NCBI GenBank assembly: GCA_002479035.1
Contig: DLLA01000040.1
Span: 1-20,105 of the forward strand
DNA length: 20,105 nucleotides
Direction of reading: 5' to 3'
Source of the DNA: Bacteroidales bacterium UBA7574
GTDB lineage: Bacteria; Bacteroidota; Bacteroidia; Bacteroidales; Paludibacteraceae
A program made the translations under genes and the position numbers. A model generated the notes under the pieces. The model ran no database searches and was not told the origin of the DNA. It saw only the letters and a list, made by a program, of their open reading frames with translations. Each line of letters opens with the position of its first letter. The stretch's first letter is position 1. Positions 1 to 8,069 of the stretch are shown piece by piece.

Positions 1-1263
1 ATGGACATCGTTCATTCGCATGCTGTGAAGAACGAGCGTGAGGGTTTGGGAAACTTCGACGGCACACCCTATCAGTATTTCCATGCCGGCGCACGACGCG
101 AGCACCCCGCATGGGACAGTCTGTGCTTTGACTACGGTAAGAACGAGGTGCTGCATTTCCTGCTGTCGAACTGCAAGTACTGGTTGGACGAATACGACTT
201 CGACGGTTTCCGTTTCGACGGTGTGACCTCGATGATGTACCTCAGTCACGGATTGGGCGAGGACTTCATGAACTACGGCAGTTATTTCAACGGCAATGAG
301 GACGGCGATGCTATCTGCTACCTGACGCTGGCAAACAAACTGATTCACGAAGTGAAGAAGCACGCTATCACCATTGCCGAGGATATGTCGGGTATGCCCG
401 GCTTGGCACGTCCGCAGAAAGACGGCGGTATGGGCTTTGACTACCGTCTGGCGATGGGCATACCTGACTTCTGGATTAAGTATATCAAAGAGGTGCGCGA
501 CGAGGACTGGAAGGCGGGGCATATCTTCTACGAGATGACCAACCGCCGTCAGGACGAAAAGACCATCTCATACGCCGAGAGCCACGACCAGGCACTGGTG
601 GGCGACAAGACCATCATCTTCCGCCTGTGCGACTCGGATATGTACTGGCACTTCGAGCACGGGCATGCCACCTATATGGTGGACCGCAGTATAGCCCTGC
701 ACAAGATGATACGGCTTATCACGGCTTCTACTATCAACGGGGGCTACCTGAACTTCATGGGCAACGAGTTCGGACACCCCGAATGGATTGACTTCCCCCG
801 CCAAGGCAACGGTTGGAATTACAAGTACGCCCGCCGGCAATGGAGTCTGGTGGATAACCCCAACTATTTCTATGCCGACCTCAACCGCTTCGATGAGGCT
901 ATGGTGCACCTGCTGCGCCGCGAGTTGCAGCCCGTGAAGGACAAGCAAGGTACGCACCTGCCGTGGATATACAAGTTGTTCGACAACGAGGGCGACCAAG
1001 TAGTAGCCTTTGAGCGCGGCAACCTGCTGTTTGTCTTCAACTGGAACGGACAGAAGTCGTTTACTGACTATGGCATTCCCGCTCCTGCCGGCAAATACAA
1101 AGTGTTGCTCAACACCGATGCCAAGGAGTTTGCGGGCTTCGGACTTGCCGATGACAGCGTGGAGCATTTCACCCAACCCGACCCCGCCTATTTCACAGAC
1201 GACAAGGGGTGGCTCAAACTCTACCTGCCCGCCCGCAGCGCAATGATACTGAAGAAACAATAA
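1..1263 (+). CDS. glgB: 1,4-alpha-glucan (glycogen) branching enzyme, 5'-truncated
   Basis: GH13 branching enzyme that forms alpha-1,6 branches in glycogen by moving alpha-1,4 glucan segments, in the cytoplasm. The 420 visible residues are the C-terminal part of a protein usually about 650-700 residues long. The reading frame is open at base 1, so the first Met is internal. GH13 motifs appear in order: region I DIVHSHA (residues 2-8), region II with nucleophile Asp73 in [10 protein letters not shown], region III with acid/base Glu127 in IAEDMSGMP, and region IV with Asp196 in ESHDQ. The last 110 or so residues form the C-terminal beta domain. The wording of the motifs fits the eukaryote-like branching enzymes common in Bacteroidota (inference from family memory). 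nagB follows 52 bp downstream on the same strand, so the two may be co-transcribed. Identity is secure; the missing 5' part lies outside the window. Confidence 0.95.
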   Translation: MDIVHSHAVKNEREGLGNFDGTPYQYFHAGARREHPAWDSLCFDYGKNEVLHFLLSNCKYWLDEYDFDGFRFDGVTSMMYLSHGLGEDFMNYGSYFNGNEDGDAICYLTLANKLIHEVKKHAITIAEDMSGMPGLARPQKDGGMGFDYRLAMGIPDFWIKYIKEVRDEDWKAGHIFYEMTNRRQDEKTISYAESHDQALVGDKTIIFRLCDSDMYWHFEHGHATYMVDRSIALHKMIRLITASTINGGYLNFMGNEFGHPEWIDFPRQGNGWNYKYARRQWSLVDNPNYFYADLNRFDEAMVHLLRRELQPVKDKQGTHLPWIYKLFDNEGDQVVAFERGNLLFVFNWNGQKSFTDYGIPAPAGKYKVLLNTDAKEFAGFGLADDSVEHFTQPDPAYFTDDKGWLKLYLPARSAMILKKQ

Positions 1264-1264
1264 A

Positions 1265-1286
1265 CGAAAGCCGTTAAAGGCTTTTG
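1265..1286 (+). terminator. Weak hairpin between glgB and nagB
   Basis: AAAGCC (1267-1272) pairs with GGCTTT (1279-1284) around a six-base loop and can be extended by a C-G and a G-T pair. Only four T follow. It starts two bases past the glgB stop. It could be a partial terminator or attenuator that sets the glgB to nagB ratio. The stem is short, so this is tentative. Confidence 0.35.
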
Positions 1287-1315
1287 TCCGTAACGATACT
1301 AAAAACCAAAGAGAT

Positions 1316-2125
1316 ATGAGACTTATCATCCAACCGAACTACGACCTGCTCTCGGAGTGGGCAGCCAACTATGTGGCACACCGTATCAACGAGTTTGCCC
1401 CCAAAGAGGGTACACCTTTTATATTGGGTCTGCCCACAGGTTCATCGCCTCTGGGCATGTACCGCCACCTTATCAAACTGAACAAAGAGGGCAAAGTCAG
1501 TTTCCGCAACGTGGTGACTTTCAATATGGACGAGTACGTGGGTATCCCCGAAGACCACCCCGAGAGTTACCATAGTTTTATGTGGAACAACTTCTTCTCG
1601 CACATCGACATCCGCAAGGAGAACGTGAATATCCTCAACGGCAACGCACCTGACCTTGCTGCCGAATGTGCCCGCTATGAACAGAAAATCAAGGACTACG
1701 GAGGTATTATGCTTTTCTTGGGCGGTATCGGTCCTGACGGGCATATCGCTTTCAACGAACCCGGCTCTTCACTCACCAGCCGCACCCGCAAGAAAGAACT
1801 GACCACTGACACCATTATTGCCAACTCGCGTTTCTTCAACAACGATGTCAACCTCGTACCCAAGACGGCTCTCACCGTGGGCGTAGGCACCATTATGGAT
1901 GCCAAAGAGGTACTGATTATGGTGAACGGACACAACAAAGCCCGCGCCCTGCAGCACGCAGTGGAGGAACCCATCTCGCATATGTGGACTATCTCGGCAC
2001 TGCAAATGCACCAACACGGTATCATCGTCTGCGACGAGGCGGCTTGCGACGAACTGCGTGTCAGCACTTTCCGCTATTTCCGCGACATTGAGAAGAGCAA
2101 CCTCAACCCCGATACCCTGCTCTGA
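1316..2125 (+). CDS. nagB: Glucosamine-6-phosphate deaminase
   Basis: Converts glucosamine-6-phosphate to fructose-6-phosphate plus ammonia, the last step of amino-sugar breakdown, in the cytoplasm. The length of 269 residues is close to the 266 of E. coli NagB, and the key residues fall at the same numbers: Asp72 in FNMDEYVG, Asp141 and His143 in [12 protein letters not shown], and Glu148. The phosphate-binding loop LGLPTGSSP lies at residues 37-45. The N terminus [10 protein letters not shown] matches the family start, so the ATG at 1316 is well placed. The gene follows glgB on the same strand and is closed by a good terminator at 2157-2190. Nothing is unusual in the protein. Confidence 0.97.
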   Translation: MRLIIQPNYDLLSEWAANYVAHRINEFAPKEGTPFILGLPTGSSPLGMYRHLIKLNKEGKVSFRNVVTFNMDEYVGIPEDHPESYHSFMWNNFFSHIDIRKENVNILNGNAPDLAAECARYEQKIKDYGGIMLFLGGIGPDGHIAFNEPGSSLTSRTRKKELTTDTIIANSRFFNNDVNLVPKTALTVGVGTIMDAKEVLIMVNGHNKARALQHAVEEPISHMWTISALQMHQHGIIVCDEAACDELRVSTFRYFRDIEKSNLNPDTLL

Positions 2126-2156
2126 TTACAGATTTCACATTTCAGTTTGCTAAAAC

Positions 2157-2190
2157 AAGAGGCTGCCCATCCAAACGGAGGCAGCCTCTT
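2157..2190. terminator. Bidirectional hairpin terminator between nagB and phoH
   Basis: GAGGCTGCC (2159-2167) pairs perfectly with GGCAGCCTC (2180-2188). AA before and TT after extend the stem, and five T follow on the + strand (2189-2193). An inner TCC-AAAC-GGA stem-loop sits in the loop. On the - strand the stem is followed by TTGTTTTAG, so it may also end phoH transcription. It lies between two convergent genes. The same 9-base arms recur at 9040-9074. Confidence 0.85.
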
Positions 2191-2208
2191 TTTCATATCC
2201 CTACCCTA

Positions 2209-3180
2209 TTATATACGTGTGCTATCCAAGCGCGGAGTGTCATCTTTCTCCTCGTGCTTGGCATACGCCGATACGATATGTTTTACTAACGGGTGCCGCA
2301 CAATATCTTTCTGATTAAACTCCACAATGGCAATTCCCCGTATATCGCGTAGCCGCTCAATGGCATCGCGCAGCCCCGACTTCTGACTGGCAGGCAAGTC
2401 TATCTGCGTCAAGTCGCCTGTAACTATCATCTTGCCGTTGATACCAAGGCGCGTCAAGAACATCTTCAGTTGCGCGGTAGTGGTGTTTTGTGCCTCGTCC
2501 AATATCACAATTGCGTCTGCCAATGTCCTTCCGCGCATGAATGCCAACGGCGCAATCTGTATCACGCCGCGCTCCATATATTCGTTGAGTTTTGCCCCCG
2601 GTATCATATCCTGCAAAGCGTCATACAGCGGCTGCAAATATGGGTCTATCTTGTCTTTCATATCGCCGGGCAGAAAGCCCAACTTCTCACCCGCCTCCAC
2701 TGCCGGACGTGACAATATAATCTTCTTTACCTCCCTGTTCTTCAACGCCCTCACTGCCAATGCAATAGCCGTGTAGGTCTTCCCGCTACCCGCAGGACCG
2801 ATGGCAAACAGCAAATCGTTGTCCTCATAGGCGTCCACCAACAGTTGCTGATTCCTGCTCCGCGCCACAATCGACTTCCCGTTCACCCCATGCAGTATCA
2901 GGTTGTCTTGCAAGTATTCTTGAGGTTGCTCACCATGCAGCAGCATCAGTATCTGCTCCTCATTGAGGGTGTTGTTCTTGATACAAAACGCCTCACACAG
3001 CCGCAGGCTGCGCTCAAAACGCGCAATAGCGGCATCAGGTCCTGACACCTTCACATGATACCCCCTCGCCACCACCCGCACATCGGGGTGCTGGTCTTTC
3101 AGGCATACCATATTCCTGTTGTTCACGCCGTAAAAAACAGCGGTATCCAGACTCTCATTCAGTTCGATAATTGATTCCAT
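2209..3180 (-). CDS. phoH: PhoH-family P-loop ATPase
   Basis: Cytoplasmic PhoH-like NTPase of 323 residues, the usual length for the short (ybeZ-like) branch. Walker A GPAGSGKT is at residues 128-135, Walker B IVILDEAQN at 224-232, and the conserved TGDLTQIDLP at 254-263. An N-terminal extension of about 110 residues (FYGVNN near 16-21, then a KH-like segment) is typical of Bacteroidota members. Family members are linked to RNA metabolism and 16S rRNA maturation with YbeY, but the biochemical role is not settled. The ATG at 3180 lies inside the end of the upstream HsdR-N-like gene (22-bp overlap), so translation is probably coupled and both share the promoter at 3588-3620. The family call is firm; the exact role is open. 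Confidence 0.93.
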   Translation of the reverse strand: MESIIELNESLDTAVFYGVNNRNMVCLKDQHPDVRVVARGYHVKVSGPDAAIARFERSLRLCEAFCIKNNTLNEEQILMLLHGEQPQEYLQDNLILHGVNGKSIVARSRNQQLLVDAYEDNDLLFAIGPAGSGKTYTAIALAVRALKNREVKKIILSRPAVEAGEKLGFLPGDMKDKIDPYLQPLYDALQDMIPGAKLNEYMERGVIQIAPLAFMRGRTLADAIVILDEAQNTTTAQLKMFLTRLGINGKMIVTGDLTQIDLPASQKSGLRDAIERLRDIRGIAIVEFNQKDIVRHPLVKHIVSAYAKHEEKDDTPRLDSTRI

Positions 3181-3578
3181 AGCGGTATTTGGTTCAGATA
3201 TTCATATTCCGTTGGCAGCACGCGCACCACCACACTTTGCACACCGTTGCTCAACATTAAATAGGGCACATGCAATTCTCTGTTATACACGACCGCCTGA
3301 TCCAGCACTCTCTGCGTCAATGCCACTCTCTCTGCTTTGAACTCCAACAGCATAAGTGGCTTCATATCAATGCCATACACAACGGCATCGCACCTCTTCC
3401 GCAACCCTGCCACCTCTATCGGCACCTCCACACCTGTCAGCGAATGAGGATAACCGTATTCCTTCTCCAAACGCTCCAACACCTGTTGCCGCACCCACTC
3501 CTCTGGCGTCAACCGCACAAACCGCCGCCGCCATTCGCAAAACACCTGCTCTTTATTATCTATTATACGGGTTTTCAT
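3159..3578 (-). CDS. HsdR-N-domain-like small protein (PD-(D/E)xK fold candidate)
   Basis: 139-residue protein resembling the 'type I restriction enzyme R protein N-terminal domain' proteins (HSDR_N) found as stand-alone ORFs in many Bacteroidota. The segment RLTPEEWVRQQVLERL (residues 22-37) is characteristic. Asp64 (in RKRCDAVVYG), followed by Glu79-Phe-Lys81 (in LLEFKAE), fits a PD-(D/E)xK nuclease core. There is no helicase domain and no HsdM or HsdS gene nearby, so it is not a working type I restriction system. It overlaps phoH by 22 bp and is the first gene of that pair. The start codon is only about 9 bases past a good Bacteroidota -7 box. Whether it cuts nucleic acid is unknown. The family call is good; the function is open. 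Confidence 0.82.
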   Translation of the reverse strand: MKTRIIDNKEQVFCEWRRRFVRLTPEEWVRQQVLERLEKEYGYPHSLTGVEVPIEVAGLRKRCDAVVYGIDMKPLMLLEFKAERVALTQRVLDQAVVYNRELHVPYLMLSNGVQSVVVRVLPTEYEYLNQIPLWNQLSN

Positions 3579-3587
3579 TCAGAACAA

Positions 3588-3620
3588 CAAAGGTACACTT
3601 TTTTTCAAGACATAGGCAAA
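3588..3620 (-). promoter_or_regulatory. Bacteroidota-type promoter for the HsdR-N-like gene and phoH
   Basis: On the - strand, TTTG (3620-3617) is followed by 21 bases and TACCTTTG (3595-3588), matching the TTTG / TAnnTTTG pattern. Transcription would be expected to start a few bases past 3588, leaving almost no leader before the ATG at 3578. The element match is seen in the sequence; activity is inferred. Confidence 0.6.
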
Positions 3621-3649
3621 CACCTCTTTTTTGTATCTTTTTCGGCTAA

Positions 3650-3682
3650 AGTATAGGTGGTTAATAGGTGATTAATAGGTGA
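3650..3682. repeat. Three 11-bp tandem units (TTAATAGGTGA type)
   Basis: TTAATAGGTGA occurs twice in perfect tandem (3661-3671, 3672-3682), preceded by the diverged unit AGTATAGGTGG (3650-3660). The shared core ATAGGTGR recurs every 11 bp, about one DNA turn. The array lies roughly 30 bp upstream of the TTTG element of the promoter at 3588-3620, where an activator or repressor could bind. No known site family is recognised. Confidence 0.7.
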
Positions 3683-3726
3683 TTCCCGCGAGGATACAGA
3701 GACCTTACCTCAGAGATATGCTTTTT

Positions 3727-4518
3727 TCAGGAATACATTTTTCCGACTATCCTGTTGACCATACGTGTCGGAAGCAGGCGGTTGAGTATACAGAAAACAG
3801 AATATAGTACGCCCCCTACATACAGCGGCTTGACGCTTCGTCGGGTAGCAATTCGGTACAAGTCATACGCCATCTTTTCGGGTGTCATCCCCCCACGCTC
3901 GTCCCTTTCCATAGCAGCCACAGCGGATTGCACATGCTGATACACCTCCTGCCCTGCGACATTCTTCTCGCGTGCATCAGTAAAACCCGTAGCCACATCA
4001 CCCGGCATCAGCACTGCCACCGTAATGCCAAACGGACGCACCTCGTTGGCAAGGGCGAGAGCCATGGCATTAAGTGCCGACTTGCTGGCACTATAGAAAG
4101 ACTGATATGGAATACTCAGCACTGCAGCCACCGACGAGGTGAAGATAATACGCCCCCTCCTTTGGGCACGCAGAATGGGCAGCACTGCCTTCACCAAATG
4201 GAACGCACCAAAGAAATTCACGTCAAACTGCCGTCTTGCCTCGCCTGTAGTGGTAAACTCGACAGGACCCGAAATGCCGAATCCAGCATTGCTGATAACA
4301 ACATCAATACGGTCTGTCTTGCTGCGCACTTCCGAAATGGCCTGTCGCACAGAAGTCTCATCCGTCACATCACAATGAATATGCGTGATGCCGTCGTGAT
4401 TCACTCCATGCCGGCTGAGTTCAAACACTTGCCACCCGTGTTCAGCAAACAACTGCACGGTAGCCAATCCTATGCCCGAACTCCCGCCCGTGAGCACCAA
4501 TGTCCTATTTTCGCTCAT
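3727..4518 (-). CDS. SDR-family NAD(P)-dependent oxidoreductase
   Basis: Classical short-chain dehydrogenase of 263 residues, cytoplasmic, with unknown substrate. The cofactor loop TGGSSGIG is at residues 10-17, the SNAG motif at 76-79, a structural Asn at 101, and the catalytic set is Ser129, Tyr142 and Lys146 (YSASK). PGDVATGF at 172-179 is the usual segment after the active site. The frame is open further upstream, but that stretch overlaps udg and is not protein-like. The ATG at 4518 directly before the cofactor loop is the right start, 11 bp after the udg stop. The C-terminal segment (PLYVGGVLYSVFCILNRLLP) is hydrophobic and could touch a membrane, as in several SDRs acting on lipids. 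It is the last gene of the ftsX-led run. Family is certain; substrate cannot be read. Confidence 0.92.
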   Translation of the reverse strand: MSENRTLVLTGGSSGIGLATVQLFAEHGWQVFELSRHGVNHDGITHIHCDVTDETSVRQAISEVRSKTDRIDVVISNAGFGISGPVEFTTTGEARRQFDVNFFGAFHLVKAVLPILRAQRRGRIIFTSSVAAVLSIPYQSFYSASKSALNAMALALANEVRPFGITVAVLMPGDVATGFTDAREKNVAGQEVYQHVQSAVAAMERDERGGMTPEKMAYDLYRIATRRSVKPLYVGGVLYSVFCILNRLLPTRMVNRIVGKMYS

Positions 4519-4529
4519 ATCTGTTGCTA

Positions 4530-5192
4530 TTACCAATTGATAGGCGGTAAGCCGTGTTGGGTAAGATAACGGTTGGCAGCAGAGAAGTGCCCGCAACCGA
4601 TGAAACCGCGGTAGGCACTGAGAGGACTGGGGTGTGGGGCGGTGAGAACAAGATGGCGCTTGCGGTCGATGAACTGCCCCTTGCGTTGCGCGTAACTGCC
4701 CCAAAGCATGAATACGAGGTTCTCGCGCTGCTCATTGAGGGCGGCAATGGCAGCATCGGTGAGTTCTTCCCATCCCTTGTTCTGATGGCTGCCGGCACGG
4801 TGTTCCTCGACTGTGAGTGTAGCGTTGAGGAGCAAGACTCCTTGTTCTGCCCAATGAGTGAGGTCGCCAGATGTGGGAATAGGTTTGCCAAGGTCGCGGT
4901 TGAGTTCCTTGTAGATATTATCCAGCGACGGTGGGATAGGCACGCCTTCGCCGACAGAGAAACAGAGTCCCTGCGCCTGTCCGAGTTCATGGTAAGGGTC
5001 TTGCCCGATAATAACTACCCGTACCTTGTTGAAAGGGCATATATCAAACGCACGGAAGATTTGCGCAGCAGGCGGGAAACATTGCCGTGTGCGATATGCT
5101 TGGCGCACAAACTGCGTGAGCAACTCAAAATACGGTTTATCGAATTCGGGTTGCAAGACGCGACGCCAACTCTCTTCAATTCTAACTTGCAT
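4530..5192 (-). CDS. ung: Uracil-DNA glycosylase, family 1
   Basis: Removes uracil from DNA to start base excision repair. The 220 residues match the family length. The water-activating motif GQDPYH lies at residues 63-68 (Asp65). Asn123 in LLLNATLTVE is the uracil-recognising residue, and His187 lies in the C-terminal motif HPSPLSAYRGF (187-197). The start at 5192 fits the family. The SDR gene follows after 11 bp, and queA lies 44 bp upstream with a GC-rich hairpin in between. It is probably carried on the ftsX-to-SDR transcript, although the hairpin could reduce read-through. Confidence 0.97.
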   Translation of the reverse strand: MQVRIEESWRRVLQPEFDKPYFELLTQFVRQAYRTRQCFPPAAQIFRAFDICPFNKVRVVIIGQDPYHELGQAQGLCFSVGEGVPIPPSLDNIYKELNRDLGKPIPTSGDLTHWAEQGVLLLNATLTVEEHRAGSHQNKGWEELTDAAIAALNEQRENLVFMLWGSYAQRKGQFIDRKRHLVLTAPHPSPLSAYRGFIGCGHFSAANRYLTQHGLPPINW

Positions 5193-5203
5193 GACGTTTA
5201 ATG

Positions 5204-5231
5204 AAGCCCCTCCTATGGAGGGGTTGGGGAG
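5204..5231. repeat. REP-like palindrome with G-rich arm between queA and ung
   Basis: CCCCTCC (5207-5213) and GGAGGGG (5217-5223) form a 7-bp GC-only stem with a TAT loop, followed by TTGGGGAGG. The G runs GG, GGGG, GGGG, GG (5217-5231) could also form a two-layer G-quadruplex on the + strand. The wording resembles CCCCTCC-rich dispersed intergenic repeats known to me from Bacteroidota genomes, though only one copy is in this window. It fills most of the 44-bp gap inside an otherwise tightly packed operon. Confidence 0.6.
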
Positions 5232-5236
5232 GTCTA

Positions 5237-6340
5237 TTAATCCACGATGAGCATGGCATCGCCGTAGTCGCCGAAATGATAACCCTCTCGGATAGCCACC
5301 TCGTAGGCGTGCATGACATTGTCGTATCCGCCGAAAGTAGCCACCATAATGAGTTGCGAGGATACGGGCATATAGAAATTCACAAAGAATGCGTTTGCCA
5401 CGGAGAAGTCATAAGGCGGGAAGATGAAACGGTTGGTCCAACCGCTATAGGTCTTGATTTGTCCGCTGGCACCTACTACGTGTTCGAGTGCACGCATTAC
5501 CTCCGTACCAATGGCACAGACTTGTTTGGCATTGCGGTGTGCACGGTCCACTGCGTCCACAGCGGGTTGCGTGATGAAGATTTGCTCACTATCCACCTTG
5601 TGTTTGCAGAGGTCTTCTACATCAATAGACTTGAAATTGCCCAGTGCCATGTGGGAGGTGATGGTCTGTGTCTCTACACCGCGTATCTCCAGACGCTTGA
5701 GCAAGTTCTTGGAGAAGTGCAAACCTGCGGCAGGGGCTGCCACAGCACCTACGTTCTTGGCAAAGACAGTCTGGTAGCGTTCCTCGTCCATCTCGGTGAC
5801 GGGCAAATCGAGGAAGACACGCTCGTAGGCTTCCTGCGTAGTCTCGTCCATCGGACGCCGGATGTACTTGGGCAGCGGGGTGGTACCCATGGCATAGAGG
5901 TGCTTGATGAAGTCCTCATCGTCATAGTCGGTAAGAAAACGCACGGTACGTCCGCGAGAGGTGGTGTTGTCGATGACCTCGGCAATGATGGTGGCATCCT
6001 CGTCGAAGAAGAGTTTGTTGCCAATACGTATCTTGCGGGCAGGGTCCACAAGGACGTCCCAGTAGCGGTTCTCGTGTTGCAGTTCGCGGAGGAGGAAGAC
6101 CTCGATATTGGCAAGGGTCTTCTCCTTTTTGGCGTAAAGCCGTGCAGGGAAGACCTTGGTATCGTTAGCAATAAGCAGGTCGCCTTCGTCGAAATAGGAG
6201 ACTACATCGCTGACATTCTTATGTTCGATGTCGCCTGTGGAGCGGTGGAGTACCATGAGCCGTGCTTCATCACGGAAACGGCTGGGGAATTGGGCTATGA
6301 GTTCTTCCGGTAAATGAAATCTGAAATTACTCAGCCTCAT
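5237..6340 (-). CDS. queA: S-adenosylmethionine:tRNA ribosyltransferase-isomerase
   Basis: Makes epoxyqueuosine in tRNA by moving the ribosyl part of SAM to preQ1 at position 34. The protein is 367 residues from the chosen start. Conserved segments include LPEELIA (10-16), NDTKVFPARL (59-68), PLPKYI (155-160), RYQTVFA (188-194) and VAAPAAGLHF (200-209). The ATG at 6340 gives [16 protein letters not shown], which matches the family start; an ATG six codons upstream (6358) is the alternative. Either way the gene overlaps the 3' end of truB (14 or 32 bp), so the two tRNA-modification genes are probably translationally coupled. No other queuosine gene is in the window. Confidence 0.96.
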   Translation of the reverse strand: MRLSNFRFHLPEELIAQFPSRFRDEARLMVLHRSTGDIEHKNVSDVVSYFDEGDLLIANDTKVFPARLYAKKEKTLANIEVFLLRELQHENRYWDVLVDPARKIRIGNKLFFDEDATIIAEVIDNTTSRGRTVRFLTDYDDEDFIKHLYAMGTTPLPKYIRRPMDETTQEAYERVFLDLPVTEMDEERYQTVFAKNVGAVAAPAAGLHFSKNLLKRLEIRGVETQTITSHMALGNFKSIDVEDLCKHKVDSEQIFITQPAVDAVDRAHRNAKQVCAIGTEVMRALEHVVGASGQIKTYSGWTNRFIFPPYDFSVANAFFVNFYMPVSSQLIMVATFGGYDNVMHAYEVAIREGYHFGDYGDAMLIVD

Positions 6341-7061
6341 GGAAGTATCTAATTTCATTATGTTCGTTGCTTATACAGTTATTAATCAGTTCGTTGAATT
6401 TGTCAAAAGTCATGCAGTCCTCTATGCGGATGTCTCCCACCCGGGTGCGGCAAAGGGCAATAAGATGGGCACCACTATCAAGCCGCTGTCCGATGTCTCG
6501 GGCAAGAGCACGTATGTAGGTTCCTTTGCTGCAAACGATACGCAGTTCGAGTTGCATGGTGGTCTCGTCGAAACGCAGGATTTCTATCTCGTCGATAACG
6601 AGGAGTTTGGGTTTGAGTTCCGCGACTTCGCCCTGCCGTGCCAGTTTGTATGCCCGCTTGCCGTCCACCTTGACGGCAGAGAACATGGGCGGTACCTGCC
6701 ATTGCTCGCCTTGGAACTCAGGAATGACTTTGTCTATGAGTGCACGTGTGATGTGCGCAGTGGGATAGGTGCAGTCGATAGGCTTCTCGAGGTCGAAACT
6801 TGGTGTAGTGGCTCCGAGTTGCAGGGTAGCCACATACTCCTTTTGGTGTGCCTGCAGTTGGTCGATGAGTTTGGTCTTGCGTCCTGTGCATACAACGACT
6901 ACCCCTGTAGCCAACGGGTCGAGGGTACCCGTATGCCCAACTTTGAGTTTCTTCAGCCCGAGACGGTGGCATAATAGCCATCGGGTCTTGCCTACGACAT
7001 CGAAACTTGTCCAACGGTAAGGCTTGTCGAATGCCAATATCTCACCCTCAACAAAGTCCAT
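6327..7061 (-). CDS. truB: tRNA pseudouridine(55) synthase
   Basis: Converts U55 of the tRNA T-loop to pseudouridine. The 244 residues are on the short side, consistent with forms that lack a full C-terminal PUA domain. The catalytic Asp48 sits in [12 protein letters not shown] (42-53), the same number as in E. coli. The opening segment [16 protein letters not shown] (8-23) and [14 protein letters not shown] further on are family hallmarks. The start overlaps the end of uppP by 14 bp and the end overlaps queA. It lies in the middle of the ftsX-to-SDR operon. Confidence 0.96.
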   Translation of the reverse strand: MDFVEGEILAFDKPYRWTSFDVVGKTRWLLCHRLGLKKLKVGHTGTLDPLATGVVVVCTGRKTKLIDQLQAHQKEYVATLQLGATTPSFDLEKPIDCTYPTAHITRALIDKVIPEFQGEQWQVPPMFSAVKVDGKRAYKLARQGEVAELKPKLLVIDEIEILRFDETTMQLELRIVCSKGTYIRALARDIGQRLDSGAHLIALCRTRVGDIRIEDCMTFDKFNELINNCISNEHNEIRYFHEAE

Positions 7062-7854
7062 ATATAATGGCGAATACGCCTACACAAAGGCAGTAGATAG
7101 CGAAGTATATAAGTTTTTGACGGCGTACAATGTCTATCATAAAGCGGCAGGCAAAACAGCCTGTCAGGAAGGCTGCAAGGAAACCGACAATCATAGGCAC
7201 GATGCCCAATGTGCTGGTAACCTCACCGCTGAGTATGTCGAGCAGTTCGAGAAAGGCTTCTCCGAGTATAGGTATCAGCACCATAAGGAATGAGAACTTG
7301 GTGACGCTCTCTTTCTTGACACCGCAGAGCAGTCCGGTGGCAATGGTGGTACCGCTACGGCTAAGTCCGGGGAGTACGGCAACGGCTTGCGCACAGCCGA
7401 TGATGATAGCATCTTTGTAACCCACTTCGTGTCCGGTGCCTGCACGGCGTTTACTAAGCCACTCACTGAGATAGAGCAGCACGGCAGTGATACACAGACA
7501 GATGCCAACAAGAAGGAGTCCATGCCCGAAGAGGGCTTCGACCTTGTCTTTGAAGAACATACCCACGATGAAGACAGGAATCATAGACACCAGAATCATG
7601 GCGACATAGTTCTTCTCCTCGTTCCACTTGGTGGTGGTAAACGTGCCTCGGAAGAGTTGTGCCACCTCTTTCCAAAGGATGACCAAAGTGGACAGCACGG
7701 TGGCTGTGTGGACGACTATGGCAAACGTGAGGTTCTCCTCACCTGCCGTGCCGAGTAGGGCTTGTCCTATCTCAAGGTGTCCTGACGATGATACCGGCAG
7801 GAACTCGGTGAGTCCCTGAATAATGCCCAAGATGAGCGCTTCCCACCAACTCAT
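7048..7854 (-). CDS. uppP: Undecaprenyl-diphosphatase
   Basis: Integral inner-membrane enzyme (BacA/UppP family) that dephosphorylates undecaprenyl diphosphate to recycle the lipid carrier for peptidoglycan and surface glycans. It has 268 residues and many hydrophobic segments. The first motif, [14 protein letters not shown] (14-27), holds Glu17 and His26. The second, [10 protein letters not shown] (161-170), holds Arg166. Its ATG overlaps the DUF3098 stop as ATGA (7851-7854), and its end overlaps truB. The neighbourhood ftsX-DUF3098-uppP-truB-queA is a recurring Bacteroidota order as far as I recall. High expression of this family confers bacitracin tolerance in other species. Confidence 0.96.
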   Translation of the reverse strand: MSWWEALILGIIQGLTEFLPVSSSGHLEIGQALLGTAGEENLTFAIVVHTATVLSTLVILWKEVAQLFRGTFTTTKWNEEKNYVAMILVSMIPVFIVGMFFKDKVEALFGHGLLLVGICLCITAVLLYLSEWLSKRRAGTGHEVGYKDAIIIGCAQAVAVLPGLSRSGTTIATGLLCGVKKESVTKFSFLMVLIPILGEAFLELLDILSGEVTSTLGIVPMIVGFLAAFLTGCFACRFMIDIVRRQKLIYFAIYCLCVGVFAIIYGLC

Positions 7855-8069
7855 TTCTTCTTCGGCTTATAGAGAATAGCAACAATCATCATAACGAACC
7901 CAAACAAGGAAATCATCGGTCCTACCGTGATACGGCGGAAAGAGAAGATGTCGGGATTGTATTCGGTGGCACCACTGGGTGCACCCACCATCAGTGCAAA
8001 ACCGAGAACGATAATGACGAAACTGACGGCGATAAGGATAATGTTCAGTTTAGGGAGGTTAAATTTCAT
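7851..8069 (-). CDS. DUF3098-type small membrane protein
   Basis: 72-residue protein with two predicted membrane helices, about residues 9-29 ([20 protein letters not shown]) and 48-66. The short loop between them holds [14 protein letters not shown], and the tail ends in KPKKK. The size, the FSFRRI segment and the position between ftsX and uppP fit the DUF3098 family, whose function is unknown. The positive tail suggests a cytoplasmic C terminus. It overlaps ftsX by 11 bp and uppP by 4 bp, so translational coupling is likely and a role near the division or wall machinery is possible, though only by context. Confidence 0.88.
   Translation of the reverse strand: MKFNLPKLNIILIAVSFVIIVLGFALMVGAPSGATEYNPDIFSFRRITVGPMISLFGFVMMIVAILYKPKKK

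Noticed and set aside
3159..3578. Type I restriction-modification locus
   Set aside because: Only an HsdR-N-like domain is present; there is no helicase part, HsdM or HsdS.
3650..3682. CRISPR array
   Set aside because: Units are 11 bp with no spacers, and no cas gene is in the window.
4519..4704. N-terminal extension of the SDR frame
   Set aside because: It overlaps ung and is Pro/Ser/Cys-rich without SDR features; the family starts just before TGGSSGIG.
5201..6313. A 370-codon + strand frame antisense to queA
   Set aside because: queA motifs are complete on the - strand; the antisense product has no domain-like wording and begins inside the REP-like element.
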